A DNA stretch of 64,000 nt from Methanolobus vulcani (GTDB lineage Archaea; Halobacteriota; Methanosarcinia; Methanosarcinales; Methanosarcinaceae). Positions 1-8,099 of the stretch are shown here, one piece after another. Every line of letters begins with the position of its first letter. Position 1 is the first letter of the stretch. The stretch spans positions 1-64,000 of the forward strand of contig NZ_FNCA01000002.1 in assembly GCF_900100715.1 (NCBI RefSeq). The letters run 5' to 3'. Both the position numbers and the translations under genes were made by a program. The notes below the pieces were generated by a model. It had not been told where the DNA came from. It saw nothing but the letters and a program-made list of their open reading frames with translations, and searched no databases.

Positions 1-312
1 ATAAGTGTGCATCTCATCTAATTCCACAATATCTATCTGGTTTTCGCTTTTTAGATCCTCTAATTCCTGGCCAAATTTCTTAATCCATTTATATACTGAA
101 ACATGGCTTACTCCTAAAACTCTTCCGATAGAACGAAAACCTAATCCCTCAAGATAAAGTTGTAATGCCTGCCTTTTAACAGAAGTGGAACTAGCAGTTG
201 ATTTTATCTCGACGGTATAATTATAGCCGCAATCATGGCATTTGTAGCGTTGACGTCCACCAACTTTTCCATTCTTCTTGTGATTGGAACTCTTACATTT
301 TGGACAGTTCAT
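1..312 (-). CDS. IS1-like transposase, N-terminal part (cut by window edge)
   Basis: The frame starts at 312 and runs off the left edge, so only about 104 residues are visible. It opens with a zinc ribbon (CPKC near the start, CHDC about residue 25), then a helix-turn-helix-like stretch (GFRSIGRVLGVSHVSVYKW), then ELDEMHTY, which resembles the first catalytic acidic motif of the InsB half of IS1 transposases. A fused InsA-InsB single frame is common in archaeal IS1 relatives. It would cut and paste the element's own ends. Whether the gene is intact cannot be judged. IS1595-type transposases also have a zinc ribbon and are the main alternative. Confidence 0.75.
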   Translation of the reverse strand, partial: MNCPKCKSSNHKKNGKVGGRQRYKCHDCGYNYTVEIKSTASSTSVKRQALQLYLEGLGFRSIGRVLGVSHVSVYKWIKKFGQELEDLKSENQIDIVELDEMHTY

Positions 313-364
313 ATTTAAGTATAAGAATTCAATATATATAACTATGTTTAGATAACAAAGCCCC
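1..364. mobile_element. right end of an IS1-like insertion sequence
   Basis: Read on the minus strand, a candidate terminal repeat begins GGGGCTTTGTTATCTAAACA at 364 and runs towards the transposase start at 312. The other end lies outside the window, so the inverted repeat and the target duplication cannot be confirmed. The element stops about 55 bases after the end of hisB and leaves the his genes intact. Confidence 0.5.
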
Positions 365-418
365 AATAATTCGGAATTATGGAATTGAAAAATAGATTCT
401 ATTTTTCTAAGTAAAGGA

Positions 419-994
419 TCAAAGCACTCCTTTGGTGCTTTTGATCTCATCTCCTTCTACAACTATTGCTCTTCTGAGAGCATAGGCGAAGGCTTTGAAG
501 AGTGCTTCTATCTTGTGGTGGTCGTTGTCACCATAAACATGGGCATGCATGTTCATTTTTGCATTCTGAGCAACGGCTTCAAAGAAGTGATCTACCATCT
601 GGGTGCTGAACTCACCAACTTTAGGAGCTTTGAACTCTGCATCTATTACAAGATAGCTGCGTCCTCCAAGGTCCAGTGCAACGGTTGCAAGTGCTTCATC
701 CATGGGGATGCGTGCTTCTCCAAACCTTGCGATACCTGCTTTATTTCCAAGTGATTCAGCAAGCACCTGACCAATTACTATGCCGGTATCTTCAACCAGG
801 TGGTGGTCATCCACAATGAGGTCTCCGGTGGCTTTTACAGTGAGGTCGAAGTTCCCATGTTTTGTGAAAGCAGTCAGCATGTGATCAAAAAAACCGACTC
901 CTGTACTGATATCTGCAACTCCTTTTCCATCCAGGTCGATCTCAATAGAAATGTCGGTCTCGCTGGTTTTGCGTGAAATCTCTGCTTTTCTCAT
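419..994 (-). CDS. hisB: imidazoleglycerol-phosphate dehydratase
   Basis: Dehydrates imidazoleglycerol phosphate to imidazoleacetol phosphate in histidine synthesis; cytosolic and manganese-dependent. At 191 residues it is a standard monofunctional IGPD. The metal-binding histidine clusters are all visible: [11 protein letters not shown] (about 37-47), [10 protein letters not shown] (about 62-71) and the C-terminal DHFFEA and [13 protein letters not shown] segments. It is the last gene of a minus-strand run hisG-hisA-hisB, 39 bases after hisA. Confidence 0.97.
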   Translation of the reverse strand: MRKAEISRKTSETDISIEIDLDGKGVADISTGVGFFDHMLTAFTKHGNFDLTVKATGDLIVDDHHLVEDTGIVIGQVLAESLGNKAGIARFGEARIPMDEALATVALDLGGRSYLVIDAEFKAPKVGEFSTQMVDHFFEAVAQNAKMNMHAHVYGDNDHHKIEALFKAFAYALRRAIVVEGDEIKSTKGVL

Positions 995-1033
995 GGGTGC
1001 ACCTGTTGAATTTGCTCTCTATAGTATACTAAT

Positions 1034-1774
1034 TTATAAATCCTCTCTGATAATATTTATCGCTTCTGGAAGTGTAAATTTTCCTGTATATAATGCACTT
1101 CCGACAACAACTGCCTTTGCTCCGGTATTCTTCAGTGCAATGAGGTCTTCAAGTTTTGTCACACCACCTGATGCAATTACCGGAATATTCACTGATCTGA
1201 CAAGTTCTTCGGTAGGGGCAGTGTTCACTCCCTGAAGCAGTCCTTCAGTATCTATATTGGTAAACAGAATACTTCCTGCTCCGAGTCCCTCAAATTTGAT
1301 TCCCATTTCAACAGCTGTGAATTCTGATTCCTTTTTCCAGCCTTCAATTGACACTTTGCCATTCTTTGAATCCAGAGCCACGTTAATGTGTTCACTTCCA
1401 AACTCCTCGGCTAGCTCTTTTACAAGCTGTGGGTTATTGATGGCGGCAGTGCTGAGTATCACTCTGTCAACACCAATATTCAGAAGTTCAGCAGCATTTT
1501 CAAAAGAACGGATTCCGCCACCGACCTGGATCTTCATTCCAAGAGGCTTGCATTCCTTTACTATGTTCTCGATAATTGGTGAATTCTTGCGTTTTCCGTC
1601 AATGGCACCGTCAAGGTCTATGAGATGCAGGGTCTTTGCACCCTGGGATACCCAGTCCTTTGCTACGGCAACCGGGTCGTCGATGGAAATCATCTCGCTT
1701 CCCGGAACACCCTGTACGAGTTGTACACATTTGCCGTTTCTCATGTCAACAGCAGGGATCACTTCAAATGACAT
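1034..1774 (-). CDS. hisA: ProFAR isomerase (phosphoribosylformimino-AICAR-P isomerase)
   Basis: Carries out the Amadori rearrangement of ProFAR to PRFAR in histidine synthesis. It is a 246-residue (beta/alpha)8 barrel with the first catalytic Asp in IPAVDMRNGKCVQL (D10). The second is in TNIDTEG, the position of the usual TDIDRDG. The phosphate-binding loops VGGGIRS and ASGGVT are present. The start follows hisG with a 10-base gap, so the two are almost certainly co-transcribed. HisF is the closest paralogue, but the motif set fits HisA. Confidence 0.97.
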   Translation of the reverse strand: MSFEVIPAVDMRNGKCVQLVQGVPGSEMISIDDPVAVAKDWVSQGAKTLHLIDLDGAIDGKRKNSPIIENIVKECKPLGMKIQVGGGIRSFENAAELLNIGVDRVILSTAAINNPQLVKELAEEFGSEHINVALDSKNGKVSIEGWKKESEFTAVEMGIKFEGLGAGSILFTNIDTEGLLQGVNTAPTEELVRSVNIPVIASGGVTKLEDLIALKNTGAKAVVVGSALYTGKFTLPEAINIIREDL

Positions 1775-1784
1775 GTAACCTCAG

Positions 1785-2639
1785 TTAGGGCATCATTCTT
1801 TCAATTGGAACTACCAGTATATCCTTTGCACCTGCTTTTTTGAGCTCGCCAACGGTGGCAAAGATACTGGATGCATCAACAACAGCATGTACGGCAAGTA
1901 TGGAATTATCAGACTCAACTTTCATTACAGTTGGTCCTGCCATTCCAGGGAGCACTTTCTTTACGGTTTCAAGCTCGCTTTCCGGAACGTTCATCATAAG
2001 GTAACGTTTTCCCTTTGCCCTGAGCACACTTTCAACGGCTGTCTGGATCTGTTCGATCTTCTCATTATCAGCCCTTGTCTTTTTATTTGCGATAAGGTAA
2101 ACTGATGAAGTGAACACTTTCTCTATCATTTTGAGATGATTGGTTACAAGAGTTGTTCCTGAACTTGAAATATCAACAATAGCATCAGCAATTCCAACGT
2201 GTGGTGTCATTTCACATGCGCCACTGACCTTTATTACTTCGATGTCAACACCAAGGTTTTTGAAGTATTTTGCAGTGATGTTTGGGAATTCTGTTGCAAC
2301 ACGCATTCCCTGAAGCTCTGCGGCAGAACTGATACTGGAATCTTCAGGCACAGCAAGTACCAGATTTGCACCACCGAATTTAAGGTCAAGCATGACCTCT
2401 ACATCGGACTCGGTCTCATCAATGAGGTCAAGACCGGTGATTCCTACATCTGCGGCACCATCCTGTACATATTCCGGGATATCTGCTGCCCTTGCAAAAA
2501 GGTATGTGATCTCAGGGTCTGTTGTTTTGGCGAAAAGTTTCCTTGTCCCTCCTTCAAGTACAGGGAGACCTGCCTCTTTGAGGAGGTTTACGGTAGGGTC
2601 ATGTAAGCGCCCTTTGTTGGGTATTGCAATACGTATCAT
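1785..2639 (-). CDS. hisG: ATP phosphoribosyltransferase, long form
   Basis: First and committed step of histidine synthesis: ATP plus PRPP gives phosphoribosyl-ATP. The 284 residues include the periplasmic-binding-protein-like catalytic core (start MIRIAIPNKGRL, then GITGLDLI, and the PRPP-binding stretch VDISSSGTTL) and a C-terminal ACT-like HisG_C regulatory domain (about 210-284). This is therefore the long, hexameric, histidine-inhibited form, which does not need HisZ. It is the promoter-proximal gene of the hisGAB run. Confidence 0.97.
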   Translation of the reverse strand: MIRIAIPNKGRLHDPTVNLLKEAGLPVLEGGTRKLFAKTTDPEITYLFARAADIPEYVQDGAADVGITGLDLIDETESDVEVMLDLKFGGANLVLAVPEDSSISSAAELQGMRVATEFPNITAKYFKNLGVDIEVIKVSGACEMTPHVGIADAIVDISSSGTTLVTNHLKMIEKVFTSSVYLIANKKTRADNEKIEQIQTAVESVLRAKGKRYLMMNVPESELETVKKVLPGMAGPTVMKVESDNSILAVHAVVDASSIFATVGELKKAGAKDILVVPIERMMP

Positions 2640-2889
2640 GGGGATCCTTCTGTAATATTATAATCAGTATCAATTGAACGTTCTTTGAAAGACTTTTATA
2701 GCATATAGAGTTCACGCTGAACTTAAAAATTCTATAATTTATTTAATACATGAGGTATTATTACTATTAGTTATATTCTCTGATGGTAAATATTAAATAT
2801 ATATTGCGTTCTTGATATAGCGAAGAATACATAATCAATTTGATTTATCTTCTTACATTTGTCTTTTAATTAATTTATAGAGGATTAAT
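2640..2889. promoter_or_regulatory. divergent hisG / mat promoter region
   Basis: This AT-rich spacer carries a minus-strand TATA-like box (GCTATAAAAGTC, 2691-2702) about 50 bases before hisG. A plus-strand box (TTAAATATATATTG, about 2792-2806) lies about 85 bases before mat. The mat leader would be roughly 60 nt and ends with GAGG at 2880-2883. No SAM-responsive riboswitch fold was recognised. Confidence 0.5.
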
Positions 2890-4086
2890 ATGATGCGAAA
2901 CATCAAAGTTGAACACCTGATCGAAACGCCGGTGGAAAAACAGCAGATCGAGCTTGTGGAGAGAAAGGGAGTAGGTCACCCTGACAGTATCTCAGACGGT
3001 CTGGCAGAAGCAATGAGCCGTGCACTGTGTAAGGAATATATCGAAAAATGTGGCGTGGTTCTTCACCACAATACCGATGAGACTCAGATCGTTGCAGGAA
3101 GGTCAAACCCTCAGTTTGGAGGTGGAGAGGTCATCCAGCCTATTTACACTCTGCTTGTAGGAAGGGCAACCAAAGAATTCAATGGTGTCGAAATACCTGC
3201 TGAAGCGGTTGCTCTAAGAGCTGCCAAAGATTACCTCAGAAATACAATAGTTGACCTTGACCTTGAAGGTGACATTATTCTTGACTGTAAACTTGGTACA
3301 GGTTCATCTGATCTTAGAGATGTTTTCCAGAGGGACAGGGTTCCTGTGGCAAACGATACTTCCTTTGGTGTAGGTCATGCTCCATTCTCAGAACTTGAAC
3401 AGATCGTCTATGATTCTGAGAGGATGCTGATCACAGATCTTAAGAAGAAGATTCCTGGAATCGGTACAGATATCAAGGTAATGGGTCTGAGAGATAACAA
3501 TGATATTCAGCTTACCATCTGCTGTGGTATGGTTGGCAAGTACGTCGATGATATGGACCACTACCTGAACATCAAGGAAGAAATGGTGGATTACGTTACT
3601 GACCTTGCTCTTAAGCGCACAGACCGCACAGTAAAGACATTTGTCAATGCAGCAGATAATGTAAAGTGTAACTCAGTATTCCTTACAGTTACCGGTACTT
3701 CTGCAGAAATGGGGGATGACGGTTCAGTAGGACGTGGAAACCGCTGTAACGGACTTATCACTCCTAACAGGCCAATGAGTATGGAAGCAACCAGTGGTAA
3801 GAACCCGATCAACCACATTGGTAAGATATACAACCTGCTGTCAACACAGATGGCAAGGGATATCGTAAAGGCTGTTCCTGATGTAGATGATGTTTACATT
3901 AAGCTCCTTTCCCAGATAGGCCAGCCAATAGACCAGCCATTTGTAGCCAGCGCACAGATCATCCCTGCTGACGGTGCAAACTTCAACTCTATTAAGTCAG
4001 AAGTTGAGGTCATTATGGATGACTGGCTCGCTGACGTTACTAAGATCACAAAGATGGTCATCAACGGCGAACTGGACACTTTCTAA
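2890..4086 (+). CDS. mat: S-adenosylmethionine synthetase, archaeal type
   Basis: Makes S-adenosylmethionine from methionine and ATP. The 398 residues match the archaeal MAT family, which is only distantly related to bacterial MetK. Recognisable are [16 protein letters not shown] near the N-terminus, [12 protein letters not shown], the glycine-rich GTGSSDLRD and [15 protein letters not shown]. Two consecutive ATGs (2890 and 2893) follow a GAGG ribosome site; either may be used. It is monocistronic, divergent from hisG, and followed by a hairpin terminator. Confidence 0.96.
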   Translation: MMRNIKVEHLIETPVEKQQIELVERKGVGHPDSISDGLAEAMSRALCKEYIEKCGVVLHHNTDETQIVAGRSNPQFGGGEVIQPIYTLLVGRATKEFNGVEIPAEAVALRAAKDYLRNTIVDLDLEGDIILDCKLGTGSSDLRDVFQRDRVPVANDTSFGVGHAPFSELEQIVYDSERMLITDLKKKIPGIGTDIKVMGLRDNNDIQLTICCGMVGKYVDDMDHYLNIKEEMVDYVTDLALKRTDRTVKTFVNAADNVKCNSVFLTVTGTSAEMGDDGSVGRGNRCNGLITPNRPMSMEATSGKNPINHIGKIYNLLSTQMARDIVKAVPDVDDVYIKLLSQIGQPIDQPFVASAQIIPADGANFNSIKSEVEVIMDDWLADVTKITKMVINGELDTF

Positions 4087-4102
4087 CTCTATCCCGAAGT
4101 GC

Positions 4103-4139
4103 GCCCTTCAGATAAGTGACAGGGCAACTTCTTTTTTGT
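4103..4139 (+). terminator. terminator after mat
   Basis: GCCCT (4103-4107) pairs with AGGGC (4121-4125) across a 13-base loop, followed by a T-rich run beginning at 4129. Confidence 0.5.
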
Positions 4140-4203
4140 TTTTAGGTATTTTCTATTTTATTCCCTTTTTTAGATTTTTACTATGGCAGGTTTAGATGCT
4201 TCT

Positions 4204-4317
4204 CTTTATATAGTTCGCAGACGCAAACGTATTTTGCGGCGAAAGAGCTAAGTATGATTATGCGTATTGGAGTGTTGCATCGCACGGCACTGTCGTGCGG
4301 AAGCATGATTTGTAAGA
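4204..4317 (+). ncRNA. possible small RNA or structured tRNA-Tyr leader
   Basis: A strong TATA box (CTTTATATAG, about 4204-4213) lies over 100 bases before tRNA-Tyr, too far to be a simple tRNA promoter. The stretch between holds two hairpins: CGCAAA-CGTA-TTTTGCG (about 4222-4237) and CGCACG-GCACTGT-CGTGCG (about 4281-4299). Transcription from this box would give a structured leader or a separate small RNA. No family was recognised. Confidence 0.35.
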
Positions 4318-4425
4318 CCCGCTTTAACTCAGTTGGTAGAGTGCGCGGCTGTAGTTTGATTCATGTGCATGGTCACATTACGCGCAGGCACCGCGATGTC
4401 CCCGGTTCGAGTCTGGGAGGCGGGA
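4318..4425 (+). tRNA. tRNA-Tyr (GUA) with a 35-nt intron
   Basis: The acceptor CCCGCTT pairs with AGGCGGG, and the discriminator is A4425. The C1-G72 pair is the archaeal tyrosine identity pair. The anticodon stem is CGCGG/CCGCG with anticodon GTA at 4351-4353. The intron 4355-4389 sits at the canonical 37/38 site and would be removed by the splicing endonuclease at a bulge-helix-bulge. No CCA is encoded. The T-arm CCCGG-TTCGAGT-CTGGG is intact. Confidence 0.93.
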
Positions 4426-4510
4426 CTTTCAAAATCATGAATAAAGCACAAAAAGCTTTATATACAAGAGCAGCCTTTTAGGGGTGCTCACAAGCGAAAT
4501 CCACTTGAAT

Positions 4511-4583
4511 GTCCGAATAGTGTAGAGGCCTATCATGGAGCCCTGTCGAGGCTCCGACCCGGGTTCGAATCCCGGTTCGGGCG
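4511..4583 (+). tRNA. tRNA-Asp (GUC), provirus integration target
   Basis: The acceptor GTCCGAA pairs with TTCGGGC, and discriminator G4583 fits aspartate identity. The anticodon loop CTGTCGA gives GUC. The T-arm is CCGGG-TTCGAAT-CCCGG. A TATA box (GCTTTATATAC, about 4453-4463) lies upstream. The 3' part (4561-4585) is duplicated at 14757-14781, so the present 3' end was restored by the integrated element. No CCA is encoded. Confidence 0.95.
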
Positions 4584-4585
4584 TT
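4561..4585 (+). repeat. left attachment repeat (tRNA-Asp 3' end)
   Basis: A 25-bp repeat shared with 14757-14781. It differs at one base (G4567 versus A14763) and has an 18-bp exact core at 4568-4585. The crossover probably lies in this core, inside the T-arm and acceptor stem. Confidence 0.9.
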
Positions 4586-4593
4586 TTGGTCTA

Positions 4594-4618
4594 ATTCCCG
4601 GAATTTCCGGGGATTTTT
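4594..4618 (+). terminator. terminator of restored tRNA-Asp, supplied by the element
   Basis: ATTCCCGG (4594-4601) pairs with CCGGGGAT (4607-4614) around AATTT, followed by T residues. The host's displaced terminator at 14793-14806 is similar but not identical, so the element brings its own replacement. Confidence 0.55.
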
Positions 4619-4680
4619 AACTATTTTTACTTAGAAACTATCCTTCTTTGAAAACATTCGCCGCAACTCATGTATATACA

Positions 4681-5577
4681 TCAAGGTGTTAAACCAAGTT
4701 GTGGGATATGTCTCATATATGCAGCTTTTAGTTCATCACATTCTATGTGGTCATAGATATCTATTGCCTCTCCTCTTACGTCTCCTCGGAGTTCCTGGAT
4801 GAAGGATTTAGACATTCCAGAACGTCTTAGATGAGTAGTGAACCAGACCCTAAAACAATGTGGTGTGAACTTCTCATGAACATGACCTTTCGGTCTGTGT
4901 ATACCAAGTTTCCTTGCATATTCTGTGATGATCTTGTAGACCATATTACGGCTGATCCTATCTCCAGTAGTTGACAGGAACAAAGCCGGATTTTTGTCTG
5001 TCCTGGTCTTTAGATAAGCCCCCAGGAAGGCTTTACATTCATCGTCAAAGTATACCAGGCGGTTAGATCTCTTTGGAGTAGGCTTAAGCAATACTGTATT
5101 GTTTGCCAGGGAAATATCTGATCTATCAAGTGTAATTAACTCATTTCGACGTATTCCAGTTTTAGCCAGGAAGATCATTAAAGTCTGATGTTCCAAGGAA
5201 TCGGCGGATTCTATGAGTTCTCGCATCTTGTCAATGCTAATAAGTTGCTTTTTTTGTGGTGTATGTCGTTTTTTGTAGCGTCTTAAGTATCGTTTCCGGA
5301 ACTTCCCTATTTCATGCTTCTGAAGTATCCCTACATGCTCCAGATAGTCAAAAAAAGTACTTAGGGATGCAAAGTATGCATTGATGGTTGAAAACGTCAG
5401 ATTCCGCTCATCTCGAAGATGTATAAGGAAAGGTTGCAGGTCTTCAGCTTTAATCTGAGGTCCAATAGAATAACGACCAAGATAATATTTCACATGGCCA
5501 GTATAGGATTCAATTGTTCGGTATGAATAACCCATAGTTTTACAATCAACAACAAAGTCATCTATCAAATTATTCAT
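4681..5577 (-). CDS. tyrosine recombinase / integrase
   Basis: Catalyses integration at, and probably excision from, the tRNA-Asp gene. From ATG 5577 it has 298 residues: an N-terminal SAM-like core-binding domain (about 1-95) and a C-terminal catalytic domain with TGIRRNEL (first Arg), HCFRVWF (HxxR box) and the nucleophile Tyr in IYDHIE. The frame is open to 5688, but 5577 is preferred: a TATA-like box (AAATTATATATC) lies about 28 bases upstream, which suits a leaderless transcript starting at this ATG, and MNNLIDDFVVDC reads like the usual N-terminus. Its 3' end faces the attachment site. Confidence 0.93.
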   Translation of the reverse strand: MNNLIDDFVVDCKTMGYSYRTIESYTGHVKYYLGRYSIGPQIKAEDLQPFLIHLRDERNLTFSTINAYFASLSTFFDYLEHVGILQKHEIGKFRKRYLRRYKKRHTPQKKQLISIDKMRELIESADSLEHQTLMIFLAKTGIRRNELITLDRSDISLANNTVLLKPTPKRSNRLVYFDDECKAFLGAYLKTRTDKNPALFLSTTGDRISRNMVYKIITEYARKLGIHRPKGHVHEKFTPHCFRVWFTTHLRRSGMSKSFIQELRGDVRGEAIDIYDHIECDELKAAYMRHIPQLGLTP

Positions 5578-5712
5578 ACAGTGTATATAAAAGTCAGATA
5601 TATAATTTATAGGTAACGAAAAGGTGTTAATTCCAGAACATTGTAAAATAGTTTTTTTCGCTATTAGCACCCCGACCATACGTCGCACAATCCTTCGGTA
5701 TAAGGAGCATAG

Positions 5713-5736
5713 GGACCCAGGCTAAAGCCTGGGTCC
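5713..5736. other. perfect 11-bp hairpin upstream of integrase
   Basis: GGACCCAGGCT (5713-5723), AA, AGCCTGGGTCC (5726-5736): a perfect inverted repeat with almost no loop, in a non-coding stretch (5578-5771) of the element. It may be a bidirectional terminator, a packaging signal or an origin hairpin. There is no T run, so a simple terminator is less likely. Confidence 0.5.
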
Positions 5737-5771
5737 TGGAACAGGCAAAACAAGATTTTGAAAGATGCAAT

Positions 5772-6044
5772 TTAAGATTTTTTTGATTTAATATTATCAA
5801 CAACAAACATAACAAAAAACCCAATTAACGCACCTGCATAAACATAATAAGAAGCAATTTCAGCATAATGCACATAAAAGGAATCCTTTAAAGTCATACC
5901 TCTAAAAAGAATATCAACATACGTTAAATCACTGGTAAAAATACGAACTGGATTTAAAAAATAACCAATTAAAGAACCTATAAAAATAGAGATGAAATAA
6001 GAATAGCCATTTAACGCAGTTTCATCGGATGATATGTCAAGCAT
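5772..6044 (-). CDS. small two-span membrane protein of the provirus
   Basis: 90 residues from ATG 6044, chosen because AGGTGCTC lies just before it; an upstream in-frame start at 6104 is possible. Two hydrophobic segments are visible, about residues 15-32 (YSYFISIFIGSLIGYF) and about 66-85 (YYVYAGALIGFFVMFVV), with a basic tail KSKKS. The product should sit in the cytoplasmic membrane. It is not recognised. Location and length suggest an assembly or exclusion factor, but this is inference. Confidence 0.6.
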   Translation of the reverse strand: MLDISSDETALNGYSYFISIFIGSLIGYFLNPVRIFTSDLTYVDILFRGMTLKDSFYVHYAEIASYYVYAGALIGFFVMFVVDNIKSKKS

Positions 6045-6602
6045 ATAGAGCACCTGAATTAATTTTAATAATACATAATATTCATTATTATATATAGTTA
6101 ACATTATTCTATTAATCCAACCATAATATGCATTATATTGAAACTCTGCCTATGCGCCGCCAAAGGCGGGCGCTTGAATCGCTTCCCTTTGCCTGAGCGC
6201 AATAACCGGCATTCTGAAAGAGTGATTCGTTATTGATTTTATTTTGTTATATAATACAGAAATAGTAAAAAATCTGAACTTAAGAAGGAGTTAGATTAAG
6301 TTGCAGATAGAGAAGTTCTTTAACGCTAAAGGAACCAAATACTCCATTGACTGAAAAGAAAGATGATAGAGAGATTAGAGAAGAGAGGAAAGGGAACCCG
6401 TTTAAAATAACGTTGAAACCTTTTGAGTTATGCAGCAAAAATGGAGAGCACCCTCCCAGGGGCCAGCCAAACCTACGAGAAAGACAGTCTTTTATACCCA
6501 CTAAAAAAGACTTTCTTAAACTTTAGAAAACCCAAGACATTAGTCACACGCACCCTGTCTATGAAGTGAACCCGCCCAACCGACCCCGCAACCAGCTACG
6601 CC
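6045..6602. other. non-coding stretch of the provirus
   Basis: No convincing gene is seen. It contains a GC-rich hairpin (GCGCCGCC-AAA-GGCGGGCGC, 6154-6173), an A-rich central part and a C-rich end (6541-6600). Open frames such as 6280-6501 need a GTG start, and their composition looks accidental. A TTG frame after AAGGAG near 6285 would encode only 17 residues. In inoviruses, intergenic regions hold the origin and packaging signal, so this is one of three candidates here. Confidence 0.5.
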
Positions 6603-7142
6603 CTAAATCAAAGAATCAATAACCTCACAGGTATCATATAAACCCAGAACTGGAGAAGGTTCAATTAAGATCTGAGAAGGAGAAAGAGAGAAGACACCCC
6701 ATTTATCTTTTTTAAGAGTATCTACTTTCATGAGAATTGGATTATCATTTTTATCTTTGAGAGTCTCTACTATAAGGATAGCCATCATTCTATCACGGTA
6801 ACGACCATCTATGAGGTCCATAGATTGCATGTTAAGGTATGCATTCATATTGCGTTTTGCTAGTTTAGAGAAGATATAGGATCCTTCTTTATTCTTATTG
6901 GTGCCGAAGTTACGGCTATCGAAGGTGTACCAGGCTTCATCCATTACAAGGGTCCCGGAGTGCATTTTGTCGAGGTCTTCTACTTTGTTTATTCTGGTGT
7001 GTGGGAAGTTCAGGTCGTAGTTGCTGTAGATGGGGATTCCTTTCAGGTGGTCGTGGTAGGCTATGGCTGTCATGAGAAGGGTCTTACCGGCTGAGAGGTC
7101 GCCGATTATTGCGTATCTGCCGGTTGGTAGTCTTCCGGTCAT
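6603..7142 (-). CDS. Zot-like / pI-type morphogenesis ATPase
   Basis: 179 residues with Walker A GDLSAGKT (about 14-21) and Walker B TLVMDEAW (about 64-71), followed by the FDSRNFG stretch typical of Zot/pI proteins. The Zot family powers export and assembly of filamentous phage through the membrane. There is no membrane span, unlike bacterial pI. The anchor may be supplied by the membrane-spanning neighbour at 7510-7953. Start ATG 7142 overlaps the previous gene by four bases (ATGA), implying translational coupling. It is the last gene of the virion operon. HerA/FtsK-type packaging ATPases are the alternative. Confidence 0.85.
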   Translation of the reverse strand: MTGRLPTGRYAIIGDLSAGKTLLMTAIAYHDHLKGIPIYSNYDLNFPHTRINKVEDLDKMHSGTLVMDEAWYTFDSRNFGTNKNKEGSYIFSKLAKRNMNAYLNMQSMDLIDGRYRDRMMAILIVETLKDKNDNPILMKVDTLKKDKWGVFSLSPSQILIEPSPVLGLYDTCEVIDSLI

Positions 7143-7513
7143 GGGAGGACACCCTTTAGTTTGCTCATGAGTTCTTCTTTTTTGTCAAGGGAGTTCTTGA
7201 AGAATCCCTGCATGATGTCTCTTATGTCATGTCTTCCATGGGCTGATTTGGAGACATTTATTTTGAGGTAGATCTCTACGAATTCATTGATGAATTCGCA
7301 GGTATCAGGGAGCATCATGTTCTTGATAAGAAGTATCTTGTTTATCTCGTTTATCTGTGTACTATTGAGGTTTGAGACTGCAAGCCATGCTTTGAGGTCC
7401 TGGGGGAAGAGGATTCCCATGGAATCCCTCATGAGCTCATACTTTTGTTCATGCTCTGTCTTTCTCATACTGGTCTGTATGAGTTCGGAGAAATTGACAG
7501 GTTCATTGCTCAT
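7139..7513 (-). CDS. provirus protein of unknown function, precedes Zot-like ATPase
   Basis: 124 residues from ATG 7513, chosen because it forms an ATGA overlap with the previous gene; the frame is open further upstream. The product is soluble, mostly helical and charged at the C-terminus (SLDKKEELMSKLKG). There is no signal peptide or span. Tight coupling on both sides (ATGA at 7510-7513 and 7139-7142) suggests it is made in step with the ATPase and may be an assembly partner. Not recognised. Confidence 0.7.
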   Translation of the reverse strand: MSNEPVNFSELIQTSMRKTEHEQKYELMRDSMGILFPQDLKAWLAVSNLNSTQINEINKILLIKNMMLPDTCEFINEFVEIYLKINVSKSAHGRHDIRDIMQGFFKNSLDKKEELMSKLKGVLP

Positions 7514-7953
7514 AGCAGGCTCACTCCAAGGACTGTCGTAACGAATGCCAGGGTAATACAGATACCCATTACAAAACCGATAACACCGAGGGTGATATTC
7601 GGTCTGAGGATGTTCGTGAGAAGTCCGGAACATAGCAGGGCTTCTGTTTGCTCGCCTGTGAGATAGTCCTGTTTTTCCTTCTCATGACGAATGGATACTG
7701 CTGAGTTATAGGAAGCCATAACTGCAGGTCCTTTATCATCGTGATACATGCCTTTATTTCCAAGGTAGATGAGCTTCAGACCAAAGACACTGATACAGTC
7801 CGTATCCGGTAGGTATTCACCTTCTTTTTTGACAATCTTATGTGAGGGTGTCAGATAGTAAACTGTAACCTTGTTATCTTTTACGACCTTGCCTTTGCTT
7901 CGCAGGTCCTTGAAGAAATGACGAAGCTGCTTGAAGTCTATGTTCAGGCTCAT
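7510..7953 (-). CDS. provirus protein with C-terminal membrane anchor
   Basis: 147 residues starting MSLNIDFKQL at ATG 7953, which overlaps the stop of the 42-residue gene upstream (ATGA). An N-terminal soluble part (about 1-115) is followed by one span (about 122-143, ITLGVIGFVMGICITLAF) and almost no tail. The cytoplasmic domain and single anchor would suit a membrane platform for the Zot-like ATPase, whose usual span is missing; this is inference. Not recognised. Confidence 0.7.
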   Translation of the reverse strand: MSLNIDFKQLRHFFKDLRSKGKVVKDNKVTVYYLTPSHKIVKKEGEYLPDTDCISVFGLKLIYLGNKGMYHDDKGPAVMASYNSAVSIRHEKEKQDYLTGEQTEALLCSGLLTNILRPNITLGVIGFVMGICITLAFVTTVLGVSLL

Positions 7954-8078
7954 TCTGAACACATCCCCTTCTTTTTATAGAGGCTGTCGAACTGCCTCTT
8001 CGCTTTTTCTGTGTCTGTACTGTGAACTTTCAATACCTTACGGTGATTGATCTCTAAGTGTATCTTTACATTTTCCAT
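7950..8078 (-). CDS. 42-residue basic provirus micro-protein
   Basis: ATG 8078 follows GGTGAC and the stop overlaps the next start (ATGA). The product, beginning MENVKIHLEINHRKV, is highly charged (many Lys/Arg, tail SLYKKKGMCSE) with no span. The coupling on its 3' side argues that it is real despite its size. It may be nucleic-acid binding; function unknown. Confidence 0.6.
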   Translation of the reverse strand: MENVKIHLEINHRKVLKVHSTDTEKAKRQFDSLYKKKGMCSE

Positions 8079-8099
8079 GTCACCAACTCGTTAAAAGGA

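Noticed and set aside
2640-2889. possible SAM riboswitch before mat
   Set aside because: AT-rich and without the conserved stems; no known archaeal SAM riboswitch pattern was seen.
6280-6501. 73-codon minus-strand frame in the provirus
   Set aside because: Starts at GTG without a ribosome site, overlaps no conserved pattern and lies in a likely regulatory region.
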